Of a DNA stretch of 64,000 bases, positions 37,024 to 45,507 are shown in pieces (the stretch's first letter is position 1; each line of letters starts with the position of its first letter). Origin of the DNA: Hyphomicrobium denitrificans 1NES1 (lineage in GTDB: Bacteria > Pseudomonadota > Alphaproteobacteria > Rhizobiales > Hyphomicrobiaceae); assembly GCF_000230975.2 (NCBI RefSeq), contig NC_021172.1:1984001-2048000 (forward strand). The letters run 5' to 3'. The translations under genes and the position numbers were made by a program. The notes beneath the pieces were generated by a model that was given only the letters and a program-made list of their open reading frames with translations, ran no database searches and was not told the origin of the DNA.

Positions 37024-37435
37024 TACCACCGTCCGAGGATCGCACGATGAAGGCGTGGCCGTTGTATTTTTCATCACGCGTCGCATACGTAAGCGCGACG
37101 CAGCCATCGGGACCGAACGCAATTTTTGGGCGTGCGTCAGGCCCGTTGTCGAGCGGCAGCTTCGTTGCCGGAAGCGTCACCGGCGCCGAGAATGTCTTTC
37201 CGAGATCGGCTGAACTCGCAACCGAGATGCGCCCTCCCGCCGACCACGTCAGCCAGAGCTTGCCGTCCGGAGCAAACGCCCCGGTTGCTACGCTCGCACA
37301 CGCGAGCGCCTCCGTCTGACATGCAGTCGGCTGCCCATGGTGATGCATCTTCGCGTCGTGCGCGTGCGTCAGGGTCGGTGCCAGAACTAGCGCTGAGACA
37401 CCCGCCAGCGCGCCGGCTACGAAATACTTACGCAT
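37016..37435 (-). pseudogene. 5' part of the IS-split exported Asp-box protein
   Basis: The N-terminal 140 residues: signal peptide (MRKYFVAGALAGVSALVLAP, then TLTHAH), a His-rich start of the mature chain (HDAKMHHHGQ), and Asp-boxes SADLGKTFSAP and SSDGGKTF. The insertion lies directly after KTF of the second Asp-box. Within the element the frame adds five codons (RNVLV) and stops. It starts just after the TonB-receptor stop (37440), so it was the next gene of that operon. The partner fragment is at 34256-35062. Confidence 0.88.
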
Positions 37436-37439
37436 GAAC

Positions 37440-39923
37440 TCAGAACCTCACTTTCATGCCGCCGTAATAGGCGCGCGGCGCGCCGGCATAGATTGATCCC
37501 CCGGCGTCAGCCAGCGTGCCGGCCGTCGATCCAGCCTTGTCGGTGATGTTGTTTGCCGAGGCAATGTAAACCTCATCGAGGACGTTGCGGACCTCGAAGT
37601 ACGCCAGGAACGACTTTATCGGCCCCCAATTCAATGTTCGTTCGTAGTGGACGTTGACGTCGACCGTTTCGTATCCGGGAGCCCACAGGAGATTGGCATT
37701 TTCCATGTAGAAGCCGTCGTGCCACTGGTATTCGACGTAAGCTCCGACGCCCTTATAAAGTCCCGAAGGCGTGTCGTAGCTCAGTCGCGCCGTCAGCTCA
37801 TTGGATGAGACGCCTGGAATTTTGTTCCCGGCCCTGCTGACAGCCTGCGCGGCGCCAGCGACGACTTCATCGTAATCGGTATAGATTTGATTGTTGTAGA
37901 GGTAGGCTGCCGTCAGCCGCAGGCTATCGGTCAGCGTAAAATCGGCAACAGCCTCGATGCCGCGGTGCTCCGAAGCCGGCGCATTAAAGCTGAAGTTCGA
38001 TAGTCCCGCCGTCAGCGGCGCTTGGGAAACGATCTCGTTCGTGAAGAACTCGTAGAATCCGGTGACACTTAACATGACGCCTTTCACCGGCGTCCAGTCT
38101 GCGCCGAGATCGTATCCGATGTTCGTTTGCGTCTTGAGGTCGGTGTTGTTGCCGGGTTGACCATCGGGCGTCACGAAAAGGTTCGAGAACTGAGGCGTGC
38201 CGTAGCCCGTCCCGATGCGGGCGCGAAACTGCCATTGATTGTTCGGCGTGTAGAGCACGCCCACCTCAGGAGCGATATTCGTCATTTCGCGATCGACGCT
38301 GACGTTGCGGATGCTCGCGAGGGTGCCGCTATTGTCATAGGTATAGCTTCGCTGCGTGCCGTCGAGAGACGTTCGCTCGACCGTCGCACCGGCGACGACC
38401 GCGACATCGTTAGTGAGTTTCACCTCCTCGCGCGCTCGCGCGCCGAAGTTCGTCGTCGAGCCCGTCGTTTCCGATTGCAGACGATCGGCCATCGAACTGT
38501 CACTAGGCGCGACGAGGAAGCTTTGGCCGTCGACGGGCAGATAATTCCAGAAGGCACCGAGATAGGCGCGCGCCGGAAGGCCCGCGATCGTCGAGCGGTT
38601 CGTAATTCCCGCAATCACGTTGTAGGACAGGTAGTCGCCTACGGCGCTTGTCGATCCAGTCGGCTGATTGATGTCGCGATCGTCGATAACGACCTGCACT
38701 TGCCCAGTCGTTGCGGCATCGAAAGCGTGATCCCACCGGAATCCGCCAATCGTTCGCCGATCGTCGCGATTTGCGCCGGCCTGCTCCGCCGTTTGCGGAA
38801 CACCGAAGAAGTTGTTCGTCACACAGCCCGGTGCGGCGGTCGCTGCTGTCTCGCACCCCTTTTGATAGGGATTAGCCTTAAATTGGTTGAGCGACGCACG
38901 GAACGGCAATTCCGTGTAGAGATTGTTGTTGATGAACTTGAAGGTGAACGTATCTGTCGACGACGGTTGGTAGGTGAGCAGCGCGTTGACAGTCTGGGTA
39001 TTGAAGTCGCTGTAGCCGAAATAGCCGTCGCCCCGGACATCGCTCGTGAAGATCGATCCTTCCCAGTTTTCGCCCTTCTTGCCGCCAATCGCATAGTTGT
39101 TGAGGTAATTGAAGCTGCCGACATCGATGCCGTATTCGACGCCATCGATGACGCCACCCGGCCATGTGCGGAAGTTCATTGCGCCGCCTGTCGCGTAGTT
39201 TCCAAAGAGCGCTGACGACGGTCCGCGCCACACGTCGATACCAGCGTAGGCGTGGGGATCGATCAGGTCGCTCCGCGAAAGACCATCCGGCTGCGTCACG
39301 GGAAAGCCGTCGTCGAGAATGACGATGTTGCGGATGCCGAAGCCGTTGCGTGCGTTCGAGCCGCGGATCGATATGCCCATGTCACGCGGGCCGTTGCCTT
39401 GCTTGAGCGAAACGCCCGGCACGTCGTGCAGAATGTCGTTGACCGAGAAGACTGGCGTAGTCTGAAAGCGGGTCATGTCGACGCCGGTCGCGGTTTGCGC
39501 TCCAGCTCCGGAGGCTCCGGGCACGGAGGCAACCGCGGTGGATGGCGTTCCGGGGTTTCCCGCTGCGGGGGCCAGGGTGAGATTGGCTCCTGGCAATGCC
39601 GATCCGTCGGCGACCTCCGAAGGCGTAGCAGTGGGCTTCGGCACTGCTGAAGGAGGTGTCGATTTCTTAGCGGCGACCTTCTTCTTAACGTTCGTTGGCG
39701 GCTTCCGAGCAACCGCTTGCGGCGGTGGTTTCTGCGATCCCTGCTGAACCGTGACGTCCGGAAGCACAATGGATTGCGATGGCGCAGCATCTTGCGCCTG
39801 GGCAGTGTCATCGACGACGAGAAGAGGCACAAACGCAAGCAATGCGATGACGCTGACGCGACAATCGAATGATCCGCGCATGCTGCGGGTTGCCGCCCGG
39901 CGGCGGTCCAGCTGGATGGGCAT
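37440..39923 (-). CDS. TonB-dependent outer-membrane receptor
   Basis: An 827-residue outer-membrane transporter. The start at 39923 precedes a signal sequence (VSVIALLAFVPLLVVDDTAQ, AQ) with an alternative ATG at 39881. A Pro/Lys/Ala-rich linker of about 100 residues follows, then the plug (PVFSVNDILHDVPGVSLKQG; GISIRGSNARNGFGIRNIVI; DVWRGPSSALFGNYATGGAM). The barrel ends in YYGGMKVRF with a terminal Phe. Substrate cannot be read directly. The DUF2946 gene upstream and the Cys/His-rich protein downstream favour a metal, perhaps copper, or a metal complex. Confidence 0.9.
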   Translation of the reverse strand: MPIQLDRRRAATRSMRGSFDCRVSVIALLAFVPLLVVDDTAQAQDAAPSQSIVLPDVTVQQGSQKPPPQAVARKPPTNVKKKVAAKKSTPPSAVPKPTATPSEVADGSALPGANLTLAPAAGNPGTPSTAVASVPGASGAGAQTATGVDMTRFQTTPVFSVNDILHDVPGVSLKQGNGPRDMGISIRGSNARNGFGIRNIVILDDGFPVTQPDGLSRSDLIDPHAYAGIDVWRGPSSALFGNYATGGAMNFRTWPGGVIDGVEYGIDVGSFNYLNNYAIGGKKGENWEGSIFTSDVRGDGYFGYSDFNTQTVNALLTYQPSSTDTFTFKFINNNLYTELPFRASLNQFKANPYQKGCETAATAAPGCVTNNFFGVPQTAEQAGANRDDRRTIGGFRWDHAFDAATTGQVQVVIDDRDINQPTGSTSAVGDYLSYNVIAGITNRSTIAGLPARAYLGAFWNYLPVDGQSFLVAPSDSSMADRLQSETTGSTTNFGARAREEVKLTNDVAVVAGATVERTSLDGTQRSYTYDNSGTLASIRNVSVDREMTNIAPEVGVLYTPNNQWQFRARIGTGYGTPQFSNLFVTPDGQPGNNTDLKTQTNIGYDLGADWTPVKGVMLSVTGFYEFFTNEIVSQAPLTAGLSNFSFNAPASEHRGIEAVADFTLTDSLRLTAAYLYNNQIYTDYDEVVAGAAQAVSRAGNKIPGVSSNELTARLSYDTPSGLYKGVGAYVEYQWHDGFYMENANLLWAPGYETVDVNVHYERTLNWGPIKSFLAYFEVRNVLDEVYIASANNITDKAGSTAGTLADAGGSIYAGAPRAYYGGMKVRF

Positions 39924-40012
39924 TTCTATAGACCTAAACTGAACTGAAGCTACGACGGCGCGATGCCGGGCCGCTTGGCCTTCACGGCAATCGCGCTTGA
40001 ACGCGGAAACTC

Positions 40013-40381
40013 TCAGATCAGCGTGGTCGGCGGCCCGCGCGCGGATGGGGCGCCAGGTCTTGGGGTCGCGCGGAAGATCTCGCGCGTCATGCGATAGGTC
40101 AGCGATGCGTAGCTGACGGTCCGGGCGAGAAGGTGCGGCGTATCGTGATCGACGGCGACGGCACCGACCGGCGCATAGGGACAAATATCCTTGGCCGATA
40201 CCGGAGCCTTCTTCGTCAAGGGTACGCCCGTGTCATCGACGGTCAGGGGGCCATGGCCTGTGCAAATCACGATTGTCAGATCGCCAGCATCTGCGGCCGT
40301 CGCGGCGAGCATGAAGCCAACGGGCAACAAGCTGCGCACCACAAACGCGAGGCCGATCAGAAGACTGAGATAACGGCGCAT
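40013..40381 (-). CDS. DUF2946 family protein
   Basis: A 122-residue protein with an N-terminal signal or anchor (YLSLLIGLAFVVRSLLPVGF) and the family pattern LTIVICTGHGPLTV followed by DICPYAPVGAVAVDHDTP, that is, two Cys with nearby His and a CP-Y motif. The DUF2946 family often lies by copper-related and TonB-receptor genes. It is the first gene of the operon that continues with the TonB receptor 89 bases later. A role in periplasmic metal binding is an inference. Confidence 0.8.
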   Translation of the reverse strand: MRRYLSLLIGLAFVVRSLLPVGFMLAATAADAGDLTIVICTGHGPLTVDDTGVPLTKKAPVSAKDICPYAPVGAVAVDHDTPHLLARTVSYASLTYRMTREIFRATPRPGAPSARGPPTTLI

Positions 40382-40692
40382 AGGATCTCTTCGCCGAAGC
40401 GGAATCGGACACCGTTCACATTAGCTTCGGGAGCGGGTCGCGGCAACTCACGGACGCTGAGGCGAATTCGCCACCGATGCTTCGCACTTGCACAAGGCGG
40501 CGCGCAACCCTCGGTTTCGCTCTCACCCTTCATCTGCCCGAAATATCAGCATGCGCGCGTCAGATCGCACATGGCTTGAGCACAGAGAACTCCGACACTG
40601 CGTGCCTCCTTCATTTACGCGAAGTACATCAGCACGCTAAACGACGAGCCCAGCGTGGCACGCTACTTGTTTAATGCCTACGACGGATTCTC
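40382..40692. other. 311-base spacer between divergent genes
   Basis: It should hold the promoter of the DUF2946-TonB operon (minus) and of the membrane-protein gene (plus). A 13-bp inverted repeat AGCGTG-G-CACGCT is at 40652-40664, 28 bases before the plus-strand gene. No clear metal-regulator box and no gene were seen. Confidence 0.45.
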
Positions 40693-41229
40693 ATGGAAAG
40701 CGCTGCACCCTTGAGCCAGGAACATTCGCACGGCTACTCCGTCGCGTACGAGCGAGAGGAGCTTCAATTTCCGGTTTACGTGGTGGCATTCGTCGCGGCC
40801 TGCCTCGCAGCGGCGGGATACATGCTCGACAATGTTCTCCTGATCGCGCTGGCGCTCGTCGCTTTCGGCTATGCCTATCACAACTTTCCACTGCTCGAGA
40901 CCGGCAAGCCGCGCATCGGCGCAAGCCAGTATGGCATCTTCGCCGACGGCCTCGGCATCATCTCCTGGCGAGCCATCAAGCGGATCGACGTCGTCTGGGT
41001 TGAAATTCGCGGTTCCTGCAGTCATGAGCTTCGCATCACTCTGCAGGAACCTTTCGAGCGCGCGCTTCTCACCGATTGGCGCAAGCGTCCGTTCCATCGC
41101 TTTCTGATGCGGCTGCCATGGGCAATGGCGGAAAAGGATGTCGTACGCATTCCGCTCGACGTCTTCGATCATTCGGCGGACGAAATTCACCATACCTTCA
41201 TGCGCATGATGAATTTCTATCGCCGCTGA
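40693..41229 (+). CDS. Membrane protein of unknown function
   Basis: The 178-residue product has two adjacent membrane segments (PVYVVAFVAACLAAAGYML and NVLLIALALVAFGYAYHNF, about residues 27-68). A cytoplasmic domain follows, with IGASQYGIFADGLGIISWRA and an IRRIDVVW-like strand, which recalls the bacterial PH-like domains of small membrane proteins. I do not recognise a named family. It stands alone upstream of idi on the same strand, 158 bases apart. Confidence 0.65.
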   Translation: MESAAPLSQEHSHGYSVAYEREELQFPVYVVAFVAACLAAAGYMLDNVLLIALALVAFGYAYHNFPLLETGKPRIGASQYGIFADGLGIISWRAIKRIDVVWVEIRGSCSHELRITLQEPFERALLTDWRKRPFHRFLMRLPWAMAEKDVVRIPLDVFDHSADEIHHTFMRMMNFYRR

Positions 41230-41387
41230 GAGCTGCCTCGTCGCCACGTGCGAGGATCGTCGCCGTATCCTAAAGGCCATGACGAGGCCACAAAGGGGCT
41301 TTGTATCTCATCATTTAAAAGCGCTTCGCGCACGCCTGCTGTGTTAATGTCGCGGCGGCGCGCTTGGCTTGGGGGAATATTCAGTCC

Positions 41388-41918
41388 ATGCTTCAGGAAG
41401 ACGTCGTTCTCGTCGACCCCGAGGATCGGGAAATCGGGATCGCGGAGAAGCTCGAAACACATCGGCGGGGCGACCTGCATCGGGCGTTTTCCGTGTTGAT
41501 CTGGGATAGCGCCGGGAGACTGCTGCTGCAGCGGCGGCAGATCGATAAATATCATTCCGGTGGGCTTTGGACCAATTCCTGCTGCGGGCATCCGCGACCC
41601 GGCGAGCGAAGCGGCGATGCGGCGCTACGCCGACTCGGCGAAGAGATGGGCATCACTTGTGCGTTGTCACCCATCGGCACCTTCACCTATCGCGCCGAGC
41701 TTGACGACGGACTTATCGAGCACGAGCTCGTCCATCTGTTCCGGGGAATTTACGATGGAGCGATCGCGCCAAACCCGCGGGAATGCGACGGGTTCAGCTG
41801 GTCGACGCCCGAGACGATCCAGCGCCAGATCGCGAGTGTGCCCGAGGCCTTCACGGCGTGGTTCCGGAAATATGTCGAAGCAGGTTGGCCCATCTCGCCT
41901 CCGGTGGAGGTTGCCTGA
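41388..41918 (+). CDS. idi: Isopentenyl-diphosphate delta-isomerase, type 1
   Basis: Interconverts isopentenyl and dimethylallyl diphosphate. The start at 41388 gives MLQEDVVLVDPEDREIGIAE and 176 residues. The Nudix-like fold shows HRAFSVLIWDSAGRLLLQRR, the active-site Cys in TNSCCGHPRPGE, the metal-binding EEMG region, and the second active-site Glu in LIEHELVH. The enzyme is not essential in organisms using the MEP pathway, but helps balance flux to isoprenoids such as hopanoids, quinones and carotenoids. Confidence 0.93.
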   Translation: MLQEDVVLVDPEDREIGIAEKLETHRRGDLHRAFSVLIWDSAGRLLLQRRQIDKYHSGGLWTNSCCGHPRPGERSGDAALRRLGEEMGITCALSPIGTFTYRAELDDGLIEHELVHLFRGIYDGAIAPNPRECDGFSWSTPETIQRQIASVPEAFTAWFRKYVEAGWPISPPVEVA

Positions 41919-42013
41919 TTCCACCGGTCGGAGAGCAAGTTCGCGCCAAGCATTCCCGCAGCGGACTCTTCATGCTAGAGGAGAGCTGTGCGGCCATAAG
42001 ACGGAGGAACGTC

Positions 42014-42106
42014 ATGCGCGCAGATGAGATCACGATCATCATTCTTGCGATCGCAAATGCTGCTCTTTGCTTCGTCATTTTTCATTTGGCGTCGGGCAGC
42101 ATCTGA
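42014..42106 (+). CDS. Possible 30-residue single-span membrane peptide
   Basis: ATG at 42014, with GGAGG six bases upstream, starts a 30-residue peptide MRADEITIIILAIANAALCF followed by VIFHLASGSI, nearly all one membrane helix. The strong ribosome site and the composition make it plausible. It lies 95 bases after idi. No family is recognised. Confidence 0.45.
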   Translation: MRADEITIIILAIANAALCFVIFHLASGSI

Positions 42107-42570
42107 TCGCTTCCCGAGCTGGCTGAAGGCAAGGAGACTTGAATAACGCGCCATGCAGTTTGCATGTCGCACGACTCTTTGGGTTCAGTGGGCTTTCTTT
42201 TTTGAGGACTTTCTTCCCGGCGCGATGCGCCTTCGAAAGTCCGATTGCTATTGCCTGCCTCCGGCTCTTGATTTTTTCCGGTGCTCCCGCTTTTCAGCGT
42301 CCCATTCTTGTGCTCATGCATTACACGCTCGACTTTTTTCGATGCGCTCTTTGAATGTCATGCGACCATCAGAACCTCCCGAAAGCTCTGATTTTCAACT
42401 CCTTTCAGCCATTGATGGTTTCGTAAAGCTTCACCCATTGCGACGCGTTCGCACCCTTTAGTGCGGCTCTAACGAGCAGACGCCGTGAAATAAGTTTGAA
42501 GGCGTGCAGCCGAGGCGCGGTGTCAGGCGTTCCTAATCCCTTAAGGACGCAAAACCGGATCGGGAACCCG
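42107..42570. other. 464-base spacer before the ROK gene
   Basis: No supported gene. A nested hairpin lies at 42206-42242, with eight-base outer arms GGACTTTC/GAAAGTCC and an inner GGCGC/GCGCC stem, without a U-run after it. The region is lower in GC than its neighbours and has several T-runs. It might hold a small RNA, but nothing proves it. Confidence 0.4.
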
Positions 42571-43650
42571 ATGGAGAAAGAAGAGCCGGCACAGCAAGCT
42601 GAACTCCCTGGCCATGGAGCCGACATTCTCCCGAGCGTCGTGGTCGATAGCTACAATGTCGAGATCGAAGACGAGGACGGCTTCATCGGCGACAAGGCCA
42701 GCAAAGGTGCGTTCTGGCAGTACGTCGAGAAATGGCGGAAACCTCTCAAGGAGCTTGGCGAGGACCCGTTCGGAGATAGGCCGGGCGAGGAGCTTGGCAA
42801 GAAAAAGCTCGCGGAGCTCCTCGCGACAGGTGATCCCGAAGCTGCGAGCCTCGTGCAAAGCGCAATCGAGGATTTTGCACAGCAGCTCGCTTTCGTCATT
42901 CGCCGCTTCTTACGCCTGAAGGATTGGCGCGATACGGAGTGCATTGTGGTTGGCGGTGGATTCCGCGCCAGCCGCGTGGGCGAACTGGCTGTGGCGCGGG
43001 CCGGACTTTTGCTTCGGGCGGAAGACATTGATCTCGACCTTGAGTTCATTCGCAACGATCCGGACGAGGCTGGACTTCTCGGCGCAGCCCATCTACTGCC
43101 CGCCTGGATGCTCAAAGGCCACGACGGCATTCTGGCGGTGGACATCGGTGGTACAAACTTTCGGGCCGGTATCGTCGAGCTAAACCTCGGCAAGTCCGCC
43201 GAACTCGCAAAGGCGAAGGTGGCGAAATCGGAACTATGGCGCCACGGCGAAGAAGAGATCGATCGAGAGGGCGCAACGAAACGGCTGGCGGAAATGCTGG
43301 AAGATCTGATCGCCTGGGCACGTAAGAACAAGATCGAATTAGCCCCGGTGATCGGGATCGGCTGCCCCGGCATCATCAAAGACGACGGCTCGATCGATCG
43401 CGGCAGCCAGAACCTACCCGGAAATTGGGAAAGCAGCCGGTTCAATTTTCCGCAGGTCATCCGCAAGCACATTAGCCAAATCGACGAAAGCGAGACGATG
43501 GTGGTGATGCACAATGATGCCGTCGTTCAAGGGTTGAGCGAGCTGCCCTACATAAAAGACCGGCTCCATTGGGGAATTCTGACGATCGGGACGGGGCTCG
43601 GGAACGCACGCTTCACGAACCGCAAGGCTCCGAAAAAAGCACCCAAATAG
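42571..43650 (+). CDS. ROK-family protein with circularly permuted kinase motifs
   Basis: A 359-residue protein related to ROK sugar kinases and repressors. The motif order is unusual. The part normally found at the C-terminus comes first: GDPEAASLVQSAIEDFAQQL (88-107), the adenosine-type IVVGGGFRASR (125-135) and PDEAGLLGAAHL (164-175). Then come the motifs that normally start the fold: ILAVDIGGTNFRAGIVEL (187-204), GIGCPG (262-267), the catalytic-type HNDAV (314-318, Asp 316) and GTGLGNARF (340-348), and the protein ends. No helix-turn-helix is seen. Start ATG at 42571 is chosen; an earlier in-frame start at 42496 adds unlike sequence. Substrate is unknown. Confidence 0.8.
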   Translation: MEKEEPAQQAELPGHGADILPSVVVDSYNVEIEDEDGFIGDKASKGAFWQYVEKWRKPLKELGEDPFGDRPGEELGKKKLAELLATGDPEAASLVQSAIEDFAQQLAFVIRRFLRLKDWRDTECIVVGGGFRASRVGELAVARAGLLLRAEDIDLDLEFIRNDPDEAGLLGAAHLLPAWMLKGHDGILAVDIGGTNFRAGIVELNLGKSAELAKAKVAKSELWRHGEEEIDREGATKRLAEMLEDLIAWARKNKIELAPVIGIGCPGIIKDDGSIDRGSQNLPGNWESSRFNFPQVIRKHISQIDESETMVVMHNDAVVQGLSELPYIKDRLHWGILTIGTGLGNARFTNRKAPKKAPK

Positions 43651-43709
43651 AGACCGCCAAAGCACGGCGAAACTGCCCGACACGTCACCGCGCAAAAGCC
43701 GGCGACCAA

Positions 43710-43973
43710 TCACACCCGAAAACTGCGTTTGGCTTCCGCCGAAGCTCGGTCGACGGCCGGTTGATAGTCTAAGCGAATAACGTCGGCCGGATCATAGCGG
43801 CGCTCCCACTCAGCGCGTGCCGCCGTCACGAGCCGCTGGATCTCAAGCGAGGAGTATCCTGGCTGGCTGGGATCTATTTCACGCGATGTTTCGATGACGA
43901 GCACTGTCCGGCCAGTGAGCCGGCCGGCCTTGACCTCACCCTCGACATACATCAGCCCGATGTCTCGCATCAT
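43710..43973 (-). CDS. Hypothetical protein
   Basis: An 87-residue frame from ATG at 43973, with GGGGGA eight bases upstream: MMRDIGLMYVEGEVKAGRLT, then TVLVIETSREIDPSQPGYSS. No signal or membrane segment is seen. It is convergent with the ROK gene. A longer frame to 44075 has a less typical composition. I do not recognise the family. Confidence 0.5.
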   Translation of the reverse strand: MMRDIGLMYVEGEVKAGRLTGRTVLVIETSREIDPSQPGYSSLEIQRLVTAARAEWERRYDPADVIRLDYQPAVDRASAEAKRSFRV

Positions 43974-44209
43974 ATGGCTGTCCCCCGTCGCAGCAACACA
44001 CCCCACTCTCCGGTTTCGATTGCGGCAAGTGAAGATGTCGCACAAGTTATGCACTGTTAGATTTTCATGAGGCAAAATCAGAGCGCTCCGCTACGAATTT
44101 GCGGTGACGCGCCCGCAGCTGTGTCGCATCCATAGGCGCCCACATCAGGATTGAGATGAGCGAAAACTTCCATTGCGATGTTTTGCGGAGCATTAAGTCC
44201 TGGAGCTTC

Positions 44210-44452
44210 ATGCGCTTGACGCTCGTCGCGCTGACAGCAACGGTCGTTGGACTGACGACACCGGCGGCGGCCGATCAGGGTTGCGAGCACATGCGCCAGC
44301 TATGCAAGGATGCTACAGCTGGCGCCGCCAAATGCGCGAAACAGGAAAAAAGTGAAGCTTCGCCCAATTGCAAACCGTTGATCAATGTCCGGGAAGCCAC
44401 CTGTGCTCAGGTCGAGATCATCTGCAAGCCGCCCGTCGGCGAACCGAAATAA
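44210..44452 (+). CDS. Small exported protein with six cysteines
   Basis: The start at 44210 gives an 80-residue product with a clear signal peptide (MRLTLVALTATVVGLTTPAA, AADQG). The mature part is short and has six Cys (GCEHMRQLC, KCAKQ, NCKPL, TCAQVEIICKPP), enough for three disulfides. GGAG lies just before the start. No family was recognised; a periplasmic disulfide-stabilised protein is the likely class. Confidence 0.6.
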   Translation: MRLTLVALTATVVGLTTPAAADQGCEHMRQLCKDATAGAAKCAKQEKSEASPNCKPLINVREATCAQVEIICKPPVGEPK

Positions 44453-44697
44453 AGCCACTGCCCCCGCCGCTTTCGTGGCGCGTCGCGCGTCGTCCCCTGT
44501 TCCCTAGGTAACACTCACTCGGCCGACAGGCTGATACCTTGGCCGGTACCCCGTGCGGCGGACTTCGCAACAGTCCAGGGCTCGCATGACGGCGCGACCG
44601 CGCAGAACACCCACGGACCGACCCCACAGTGCCATGCCGTCCTTGCCGCCATGTGTGGGCGGCGCGAGCCTCGTTGCATCAAATCGAGGAGAAGATC

Positions 44698-45090
44698 ATG
44701 GAACGCAAATTACTGATGTCGTGCTTCGGGAGCGCAATCGCGCTGTGCCTAAGCACTTTCGCGGCGGCTGCGGCGCCGAGCCATTTCGGCTTGGCACAAC
44801 AACAGCATGCGGCACAAAACAATCTCGTCATTCCGGCACGAATGATGGGCATGCCCATGGGTCACATGAGTATGGGACATATGGGGCATATGGGGCATAT
44901 CGGTCACATAGGGCCTATGGGGCCGCGGCATGCCTTTGGGCACCGTTTCTATGGACATGGTTCACTGCATCATCACCGGCACAGCCGCTTCTTCTTCGTG
45001 GGAGTGCCCTACTACGATTACTATGATGACTATCCAGGCGATTGCTGGTGGAGCCCGCGTTATCATCGCTGGATTTGCGCCGACTACTGA
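44698..45090 (+). CDS. Exported Met/Gly/His-rich repeat protein
   Basis: A 130-residue product preceded by GAGGAGAAG. A signal peptide (SCFGSAIALCLSTFAAAAAP) leads into a chain with tandem MGHM units (PMGHMSMGHMGHMGHIGHIG), a His-rich HRFYGHGSLHHHRHSRF, and a Tyr/Asp/Trp-rich end (YYDYYDDYPGDCWW). Met and His tracts of this kind can bind copper or nickel, as seen in other exported metal-binding proteins; this is inference. No conserved family was recognised. Confidence 0.65.
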   Translation: MERKLLMSCFGSAIALCLSTFAAAAAPSHFGLAQQQHAAQNNLVIPARMMGMPMGHMSMGHMGHMGHIGHIGPMGPRHAFGHRFYGHGSLHHHRHSRFFFVGVPYYDYYDDYPGDCWWSPRYHRWICADY

Positions 45091-45507
45091 GACGAAACCA
45101 GTGTCGGTTCCCAGATGATGCATGCGAACGGAGCGCACCATCAAAAGCGTTCCGTTCGCATCGCCGAAGCCAGATTTTGAGATGTAGCACAAACGAAAAG
45201 AGAGCGGCGCTTTCGGCCGCTCTCTTTCGAGCTTATCGCCCTGACAGAACCGCTATTGGGGACGGCGTGTGTTCTGCCCCAGCCGATATTGACTTCGGGG
45301 GAGAAGTCATCCCGTAAATCCGGGAGCAACAACTACGCGGCACGACTGCTGCCGTCGGCACATCCAAACAATCTGATTTGAGGGTGACCGGGCAAGTCAA
45401 GTCGGGCAGCTGGAGTTGATTTCAAAGAAGCTGTGACGCGCCCGCATCAACTGAGACGGGCCAGGCCATTCAAAAACAGAGATTAAGCCGAACGCGAGAA
45501 AGCCTGC
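45091..45507. other. 417-base spacer
   Basis: Apart from the strong terminator at 45197-45227, I see no gene or clear regulatory site here. Confidence 0.5.
45197..45227. terminator. Strong hairpin terminator after the Met/His-rich protein gene
   Basis: A perfect 12-bp stem (AAAGAGAGCGGC and its complement) with a seven-base loop. The arms supply an A-run before and a TTT after the stem, so it can work in both directions. Confidence 0.75.

Noticed and set aside
34256..37435. Treating the sialidase-like gene as two separate genes
   Set aside because: The target duplication and restored frame show that they are halves of one gene split by the insertion.
44850..44925. Short tandem DNA repeats that could suggest a CRISPR or satellite
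   Set aside because: They encode the MGHM units of an exported protein in frame; there are no spacers of even length.
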